Under the pieces are notes generated by a model, which was not told the origin of the DNA, searched no databases, and saw only the letters and a program-made list of their open reading frames with translations. This document shows, one piece after another, positions 59,210 to 64,000 of a stretch of 64,000 nt of DNA. Origin of the DNA: Bradyrhizobium canariense (GTDB taxonomy: Bacteria > Pseudomonadota > Alphaproteobacteria > Rhizobiales > Xanthobacteraceae); the NCBI RefSeq assembly GCF_018130465.1, contig NZ_JAFCKJ010000002.1:901684-965683 (forward strand), written 5' to 3'. The translations under genes were made by a program, and so were the position numbers. The stretch's first letter is position 1. Each line of letters begins with the position of its first letter.

Positions 59210-59584
59210 TTAAGAACCACCGCGCCTGTTTTGACCCGCGCCTGCCGTTCTCACCACATTCACCACGCCGGCTACGAAGCCCAGCAGCAGGAACACGATA
59301 AATCCGAAAGGCGACGTCGACAGCAAGCGGTCGAAACCCCAGCCAATCCCCGCTCCGACAACGACCCCGGCGACCAACTCGGAGGATAACCGGAAACCAA
59401 GCGCCATCGCCGAGGCTCTGGCCGCTCTGTCTTCACCGTCACCTGCGGGTTGCTCGGTCTTGATGTGGCGGCCGCGAAATTCGGACAACCGCTGATCAAG
59501 ATTCCCGAGCCGTTCGGAAAGCGCAGCTTCCTCGGGCGATCTATCGCGATCTCCATTCTCGCCGTGTCCCGTGCCCTGTGTCAT
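59210..59584 (-). CDS. atpI: AtpI/AtpZ family protein
   Basis: A 124-residue protein that helps assemble the c ring or transport magnesium in related bacteria. A hydrophilic N-terminal half (about 60 residues, rich in Glu, Arg, Gly) is followed by two membrane segments (LVAGVVVGAGIGWGFDRLL and FGFIVFLLLGFVAGVVNVV). It is the first gene of the F0 operon, with a good sigma70-type promoter upstream. Confidence 0.88.
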   Translation of the reverse strand: MTQGTGHGENGDRDRSPEEAALSERLGNLDQRLSEFRGRHIKTEQPAGDGEDRAARASAMALGFRLSSELVAGVVVGAGIGWGFDRLLSTSPFGFIVFLLLGFVAGVVNVVRTAGAGQNRRGGS

Positions 59585-59650
59585 GCAACGAAGACCCGAA
59601 ACGCCGCGGCTGAATGGAAATTACGCCCGCCACCCTCAAAAGCCGCGCGG

Positions 59651-59679
59651 ACCATACTGATGGCCCATAATCAAGTCAA
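59651..59679 (-). promoter_or_regulatory. Sigma70-type promoter of the F0 ATP synthase operon
   Basis: On the minus strand TTGACT (59674-59679), a 17-base spacer and TATGGT (59651-59656) form a near-consensus promoter, 67 bases from the -10 to the atpI start codon. The remaining 337-base gap 59585-59921 contains an AT-rich tract (ATTATGTATCTGATTTATTT) and no gene that I can support. Confidence 0.65.
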
Positions 59680-59921
59680 GCCAAGTCACGATTGTGTCCA
59701 TTCCTATTATGTATCTGATTTATTTGACAATATTGGCGCGAGCGGCAGCGCTGCACACAGCGTGACGCCGCACCGCAGCAGCTCTCCGCTTGATCGGCGG
59801 ATGCAGTCGCCATTTCGCCCAGCTGCCGGGATCAAAGGGGGCGCCGCAGTCGTTCATGTCAGAGGCGTGTTTTGGGCGGCGGATCGCCTCGCCGGGGTGT
59901 AGAATTTGCGAGAGGCCACCT

Positions 59922-60479
59922 ATGAGAGCGCCACCTCGCGTCGTGGCGGAGAGCGCGATGAGACCAGCGAATTCATCCACAGCATCATGGCTTGCGGCGG
60001 CGGCGATCGCCGCGGCGATGACCATCAGCGGCGGCCTCCTGGCCGCGCAATCGGCGCCCGACAGCGAAAACGGCCGCTACAGCATGACCCCCATCCCCGA
60101 GGGCGTGCTGCGGCTCGACACCCGCACCGGCACGGTGTCGACCTGCACCAGGAGCGGCGTCGGCTGGGCCTGCTACGCGGTGCCCGATGAACGTACCGCG
60201 CTCGACGCCGAGATCGGCAGGCTCCAGGCCGAAGTCGAGACGCTGAAGGGACGGCTCGCGGCGGGGCCGACCGTATCAGGCAAGATCGACGAGGCGCTGC
60301 CGAAATCCGATCCGCTCAAGAAGGCGGAGCCGAAGGCCGCCGAGGGTGACCGCAGGATCGAGATCCCGCTGCCGAGCGACCAGGACGTCGATCGCGTGAT
60401 GTCGTTCCTGGAAAAGGCCTGGCGTCGGCTGATCGACATGGCCAACCGCGTGCAGAAGGACGTGTCGGGGAAGATTTAG
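59922..60479 (+). CDS. Secreted hypothetical protein with coiled coil
   Basis: A 185-residue protein. A signal peptide (SWLAAAAIAAAMTISGGLLAA) precedes a domain starting ENGRYSMTPIPEGVLRLDTRTG with two Cys (TVSTCTRSGVGWACYAVPDE) likely disulfide-bonded, then a short leucine-rich coiled coil (LDAEIGRLQAEVETLKGRL) and an acidic C-terminal region. ATG 59922 with GAGAGG upstream is chosen; an ATG at 59958 is the alternative. Function unknown; divergent from the atp operon. Confidence 0.8.
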   Translation: MRAPPRVVAESAMRPANSSTASWLAAAAIAAAMTISGGLLAAQSAPDSENGRYSMTPIPEGVLRLDTRTGTVSTCTRSGVGWACYAVPDERTALDAEIGRLQAEVETLKGRLAAGPTVSGKIDEALPKSDPLKKAEPKAAEGDRRIEIPLPSDQDVDRVMSFLEKAWRRLIDMANRVQKDVSGKI

Positions 60480-60492
60480 CGAGCCCCTCGAT

Positions 60493-60633
60493 GTCGTCCT
60501 GGCGGAAGCCAGGACCCATACGCCGCAGCCCCTCTGTTTTTCCCAGTGCGCGTGGCCGACTTCTCGCCATCACGGGCATTTGGGGTAATGGGTCCTGGCT
60601 CCCGTGCGCAATTGCGCACTAGGCCAGGACGAC
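60493..60633. repeat. Palindromic repeat, GTCGTCCTGGCGGAAGCCAGG type, copy 2, with nested 16-base palindrome
   Basis: The left arm is GTCGTCCTGGCGGAAGCC then AGGACCCATA; the right arm is TAATGGGTCCTGGCTCCC and CCAGGACGAC. The right arm is interrupted by the perfect 16-base palindrome GTGCGCAATTGCGCAC (60604-60619). Related copies are at 21475-21598 and, in a CCCGG form, at 3811-3943. Confidence 0.85.
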
Positions 60634-60648
60634 GTAACGGGAGTCCTC

Positions 60649-61128
60649 ATGACATTAGGCAAATCCGTAACCCGCTCAGCACCATCGACGGTGCAGGCCA
60701 CCACCGTCGCATCGTCGCTGCTCACCGTGCAGACGCCGGGCTGCGGCTTCATCGACCTCACGACCGAAGCCGCGAAGTTCATCGAGGACGTTCACGCGCG
60801 GGACGGCGCGCTGACGCTGTTTATCCGCCACACCTCTGCGTCGCTGACCATCCAGGAGAATGCCGATCCTTCCGTGCTCGTCGATCTCACGACGGTGCTG
60901 GCGCGGCTCGCGCCGGACGATGAAGATGCAGGCTGGACTCACGACACCGAAGGGCCGGACGATATGCCGGCGCACATCAAAACCATGCTGACAGGGACCT
61001 CGTTGCACGTACCGGTCCTGGGTGGCGCGCTTGCGCTGGGCGCCTGGCAGGCGATCTATCTGATCGAGCATCGCACCCGCCCGCATAGGCGCGAAATCGT
61101 GCTGCAATTCATCGGCTGCGATCAGTAG
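60649..61128 (+). CDS. YjbQ family secondary thiamine-phosphate synthase-like protein
   Basis: A 159-residue YjbQ (UPF0047) protein. Conserved segments are FIRHTSASLTIQENADPSVLVDL (landmark RHTSASL), HDTEGPDDMPAHIKTMLTG, and the final GAWQAIYLIEHR. Members can make thiamine phosphate in a secondary way when thiE is lost, but the main role is unclear. ATG 60649 is chosen; the frame continues upstream into the repeat. It is followed by a terminator. Confidence 0.9.
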   Translation: MTLGKSVTRSAPSTVQATTVASSLLTVQTPGCGFIDLTTEAAKFIEDVHARDGALTLFIRHTSASLTIQENADPSVLVDLTTVLARLAPDDEDAGWTHDTEGPDDMPAHIKTMLTGTSLHVPVLGGALALGAWQAIYLIEHRTRPHRREIVLQFIGCDQ

Positions 61129-61131
61129 GGC

Positions 61132-61166
61132 CAAAACAAAACCGGCCGCGGAGACCGCGGCCGGTT
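61132..61166 (-). terminator. Terminator between yjbQ and the MFS gene
   Basis: A perfect stem ACCGGCCGCGG-AGA-CCGCGGCCGGT (61141-61165) with TTTTGTTTTGG on the minus strand, so it ends the MFS transcript; it may also serve yjbQ. Confidence 0.85.
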
Positions 61167-61189
61167 CGTGTTGTCGATCGGTGTGCCGA

Positions 61190-62854
61190 TCAGGTCGCCT
61201 TGATATCGACGTCCTTGGTCTCCGGCAGGAAGAACAAGCCGATCACGACGGTAATCGATGCGAAGATAACCGGATACCAGAGGCCCGCATAGATATCGCC
61301 GGTCGAGGCCACGATGGCGAAGGCGGTCGCCGGCAGCAGGCCGCCGAACCAGCCGTTACCGATGTGGTAGGGCAGCGACATCGAGGTGTAGCGGATGCGG
61401 GTCGGGAACAGTTCGACCAGCATCGCGGCGATCGGGCCGTACACCATGGTGACGAAGATCACCAGGACGAACAGCAGTCCGACGACCGCGGCTACCTGCG
61501 GACGGAAGATGTCGAACGGATGCGCCATCTTCACGATGCTCGCGTCGCCGGCCTTCGGATACCCGGCTCCCTGCACGGCGGCGAGGACCGCAGGATTGCC
61601 GTCCTTGGCATTGGCGTAGGCAACTTCCTTGCCGTTGACCATCACCTTCACGCCGGAGCCGGCCGCACCTGGCGAGGTCGAGTACTTGACCGACGACTGC
61701 GCCAGGTAGGCACGTGCGGTGTCGCAAGGCGAGGTGAAGACGCGGGTGCCGACCGGGTTGAACAGGTCGCCGCAACCCGCGGGATCCGCCACCACGTCGA
61801 CCTTGACCGTCTCGATCGCCTTCTCCAGCGCCGGGTTGGCGTTGGTGGTGATCATCTTGAAGATCGGGAAGAAGGTCAGCGCCGCGATCAGACAGCCGCC
61901 GAGGATGATCGGCTTGCGGCCGATCCTGTCGGAGAGCATGCCGAACACGATGAAGAAGCCGGTGCCGAGCAGGAGCGACCAGGCGATCAGCAGGTTGGCG
62001 GTGTAGCCGTCGACCTTGAGGATCGATTGCAGGAAGAACAGCGCGTAGAACTGGCCGGTGTACCAGACCACGCCCTGGCCCATCACGCCGCCAAGCAGCG
62101 CCAGCAGCACGAGCTTGCCGTTCTGCCAGTTGCCGAAGGCTTCCGTCAGCGGGGCCTTCGAGCTCTTCCCCTCGTCCTTCATCTTCTGGAAGATCGGGGA
62201 TTCGTTGAGGCGAAGCCGGATCCAGACCGAGACGCCAAGCAGCAGCACCGAGACCAGGAACGGAATGCGCCAGCCCCAGGCGGCGAAGTCGGGTTCGCCG
62301 AGCGCGGAGCGCGTGAACAGGATCACCAGCAGCGACAGGAACAGGCCGAGCGTCGCCGTGGTCTGGATGAAGGAGGTGTAGTAGCCGCGCTTGCCATTCG
62401 GAGCATGCTCCGCCACGTAGGTCGCCGCACCGCCATATTCACCGCCGAGCGCCAGGCCCTGGGCGAGACGCAGCGCGATCAGGATGATCGGGGCCGCGAT
62501 GCCGATGGTCGCCGCATTGGGCAGCAGGCCGACGATGAAGGTCGACAGACCCATGATCAGGATGGTGACGAGGAAGGTGTATTTGCGGCCGACGATGTCG
62601 CCGACACGGCCGAACACAATCGCGCCGAACGGGCGCACCAGGAAGCCTGCCGCGAAGGCCAGCAGCGCGAAGATGTCGCGGGTTGCCGGGGGATAGGCCG
62701 AGAAGAACTGCGCGCCGATGATGCCGGCCAGCGAACCGTAGAGATAGAAGTCGTACCACTCGAAGACGGTACCGAGCGAGGAGGCGAGAATGACGAACCG
62801 TTCGTCCTTCGTCATCCCTCCCGCGCCTGCTTGAGACACAGCCATTGTCGACAT
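61190..62854 (-). CDS. MFS transporter of the metabolite:H+ symporter (MHS) type
   Basis: A 554-residue inner membrane protein. The MHS signatures are SLGTVFEWYDFYLYG at the N-terminus, GRVGDIVGRKYTF and ALRLAQGLALGGEYGGAA, with LSDRIGRKP after the middle. It is about 110 residues longer than usual: an extended loop between about residues 340 and 450 includes two cysteines (DPAGCGDLFNP and TSPCDTARAY) that could be disulfide-bonded outside the membrane. The substrate is unknown, carboxylates or amino acid derivatives being typical. A LuxR response regulator is divergent with a 303-base gap. Confidence 0.92.
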   Translation of the reverse strand: MSTMAVSQAGAGGMTKDERFVILASSLGTVFEWYDFYLYGSLAGIIGAQFFSAYPPATRDIFALLAFAAGFLVRPFGAIVFGRVGDIVGRKYTFLVTILIMGLSTFIVGLLPNAATIGIAAPIILIALRLAQGLALGGEYGGAATYVAEHAPNGKRGYYTSFIQTTATLGLFLSLLVILFTRSALGEPDFAAWGWRIPFLVSVLLLGVSVWIRLRLNESPIFQKMKDEGKSSKAPLTEAFGNWQNGKLVLLALLGGVMGQGVVWYTGQFYALFFLQSILKVDGYTANLLIAWSLLLGTGFFIVFGMLSDRIGRKPIILGGCLIAALTFFPIFKMITTNANPALEKAIETVKVDVVADPAGCGDLFNPVGTRVFTSPCDTARAYLAQSSVKYSTSPGAAGSGVKVMVNGKEVAYANAKDGNPAVLAAVQGAGYPKAGDASIVKMAHPFDIFRPQVAAVVGLLFVLVIFVTMVYGPIAAMLVELFPTRIRYTSMSLPYHIGNGWFGGLLPATAFAIVASTGDIYAGLWYPVIFASITVVIGLFFLPETKDVDIKAT

Positions 62855-62897
62855 GTTGAGTCGCTCCCCGAAAAATCGTTTCCTCGCGCCCTGGATG

Positions 62898-62912
62898 TCC
62901 GGTCATGCCGGA
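62898..62912. promoter_or_regulatory. TCCGG-TCATG-CCGGA dyad upstream of the MFS gene
   Basis: A perfect inverted repeat of five-base arms, 44 bases before the MFS start codon, in the 303-base region 62855-63157 shared with the divergent response regulator. It may be an operator. Nothing else recognisable was found in that gap. Confidence 0.35.
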
Positions 62913-63157
62913 TCAACCGGGGCCTTGCCCCCAAGGTAACATTGGCGTGAAACCCGCCCCAATACGACTTTCGGCCTTTCGCACTGACGCTCACCTGACA
63001 CTGCGGGCTTCCATCCGGCAACATAGTGCCTGCCTGTGGATTAACCCCGTTGCCGCAAAGGGATAATGTCCACTTGCATGCCACGGCTGGTCGGGAAAGA
63101 ATTGACCAGGGCCCCGCGCCGGCTTACTGGCCCGGTGCGATTGCCAGCAAGAGAACG

Positions 63158-63829
63158 ATGAACGCTCCCTCGACCCATCTCGTCATTGCCGATGACCATC
63201 CATTGTTCCGCGACGCGCTGCGGCAGGCGGTGGCGGGCGTCCTGAGCTCGGCCAGGATCGACGAGGCCGGATCGTTCGAGGATCTGACCAAGCTTCTGGA
63301 ACAGACCTCCGACGTCGACCTGATCCTGCTTGACCTCTCGATGCCCGGGATCTCCGGCTTTTCAGGCCTGATCTATCTGCGCGCACAATATCCGGCGATC
63401 CCGGTGGTGATCGTCTCCGCTTCCGACGACAGCGCCACGATCCGCCGCTCGCTTGATTTCGGCGCTTCCGGTTTCATTCCGAAGCGCTTCGGCGTCGAGA
63501 CCCTGCGCGATGCCATCCTCAAGGTGATGGAGGGCGACGTCTGGGTTCCCGCCGACACCGATCTGTCGGCGGCCGCCGACCCGGACATGACGCGCCTGCG
63601 CGACCGGCTGGTGACGCTGACGCCGCAGCAGGTCCGGGTTCTGATGATGCTGTCGGAGGGGTTGCTCAACAAGCAGATCGCCTATGAGCTCGGCGTCTCC
63701 GAGGCCACCATCAAGGCGCATGTCTCGGCGATCCTGCAAAAGCTCGGCGTCGAAAGCCGGACGCAAGCCGTGATCGCCGCCGCGAAGATCGCCGGCGGCC
63801 AGTGGAGGCAGGGCACCCCGACGGGGTGA
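63158..63829 (+). CDS. LuxR-type response regulator, orphan
   Basis: A 223-residue NarL/FixJ-family regulator. Receiver residues are Asp12-Asp13 (ADDHPLF), phosphoacceptor Asp59 (LILLDLSMPG) and Lys in FIPKRFG; the LuxR HTH begins LTPQQVRVLMMLSEGLLNKQI. No kinase gene is nearby. ATG 63158 is used; the longer frame from 63026 is not supported. It may control the divergent MFS transporter. The last 171 bases show no complete gene; a possible start of the next gene (ATG at 63978) is too short to judge. Confidence 0.92.
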   Translation: MNAPSTHLVIADDHPLFRDALRQAVAGVLSSARIDEAGSFEDLTKLLEQTSDVDLILLDLSMPGISGFSGLIYLRAQYPAIPVVIVSASDDSATIRRSLDFGASGFIPKRFGVETLRDAILKVMEGDVWVPADTDLSAAADPDMTRLRDRLVTLTPQQVRVLMMLSEGLLNKQIAYELGVSEATIKAHVSAILQKLGVESRTQAVIAAAKIAGGQWRQGTPTG

Positions 63830-64000
63830 GCCTGTCGCGAGCGGGCTACGGGACTCTTGCTGTGTCGCTCCCCCGTCAACCCATCTTCGCAAAAATATTC
63901 CACTTTACCGAAATTCGGAATTGGCGTATGTGTCGCCCATCCCGGCTCATCCTTGAGGGGCGATCTTGTGGTCGTCATGTTCGCGAGCCGGGCTTGCGGT

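Noticed and set aside
61181-62950. A 589-residue plus-strand frame opposite the MFS transporter
   Set aside because: The composition (many Arg, Gln, Asp) is that of the antisense of a membrane protein gene; the MFS gene is clear.
63682-63978. Minus-strand ORF at the right end of the window
   Set aside because: It lies antisense to the response regulator gene and has no supporting motif.

Overview
The window is a high-GC alphaproteobacterial chromosome segment, almost certainly Bradyrhizobium or a very close relative. Three things point there: the aa3 oxidase operon order coxB-coxA-ctaB-coxF-ctaG-coxC, an F0 ATP synthase operon separate from F1 with paired b and b' subunits, and the many short palindromic repeats between genes. 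These are ordinary chromosomal genes. I see no rRNA, tRNA, CRISPR array, prophage, transposase or plasmid function.

Layout. 0-9.8 kb: a small membrane protein and SCO copper chaperone, a solute-binding protein, class I lysyl-tRNA synthetase, alpha carbonic anhydrase, an XRE/S24-type regulator, DUF952-pyrD, then an MBL hydrolase, MATE exporter and DUF6460 protein. 9.9-18.7 kb: the complete ligase-associated DNA repair set (ATP-dependent ligase plus MBL exonuclease on minus; DEXH helicase plus PdeM phosphoesterase on plus), interrupted by a TPR-methyltransferase and a LivK-type binding protein. 18.8-23.3 kb: LysR with a divergent DMT exporter and MBL protein, then TauE/TIGR02186. 23.6-27.0 kb: a large PodJ-like polarity protein. 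27.4-33.9 kb: PadR regulator divergent from an NTF2-fold protein and a three-gene beta-oxidation operon. 34-42.3 kb: small membrane proteins, a gstA/MarR divergent pair, gshA, a PAN-domain protein, nucleotidyltransferase, tldD-lepB, GNAT and IalB. 42.8-49.4 kb: the aa3 oxidase operon with assembly factors. 49.5-55.9 kb: an NTF2 protein, a divergent histidine kinase/response regulator pair, thrC, an M16 processing-type peptidase and a GNAT. 56-59.6 kb: a secreted hypothetical protein and the F0 ATP synthase operon. 59.9-64 kb: a secreted coiled-coil hypothetical protein, YjbQ, an MHS-type MFS transporter and a LuxR response regulator.

How it works together. The window is rich in respiration and energy genes: the SCO and Cox11 copper factors, heme O synthase, SURF1 and oxidase subunits build the aa3 oxidase, and F0 uses the proton gradient. 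The beta-oxidation enzymes feed acyl-CoA and are probably under the PadR repressor, which has two tandem dyads in the shared promoter region. The repair cluster is the known four-protein ligase-associated set. The most unusual observation is a palindromic intergenic-type repeat sitting in frame inside the DNA ligase gene, with relatives beside the helicase and pdeM genes of the same pathway. At least eight repeat types were seen by eye, three of them present at least twice here. Coordinates of starts were adjusted from longest-ORF positions by ribosome binding site, overlap and family N-terminus where stated.
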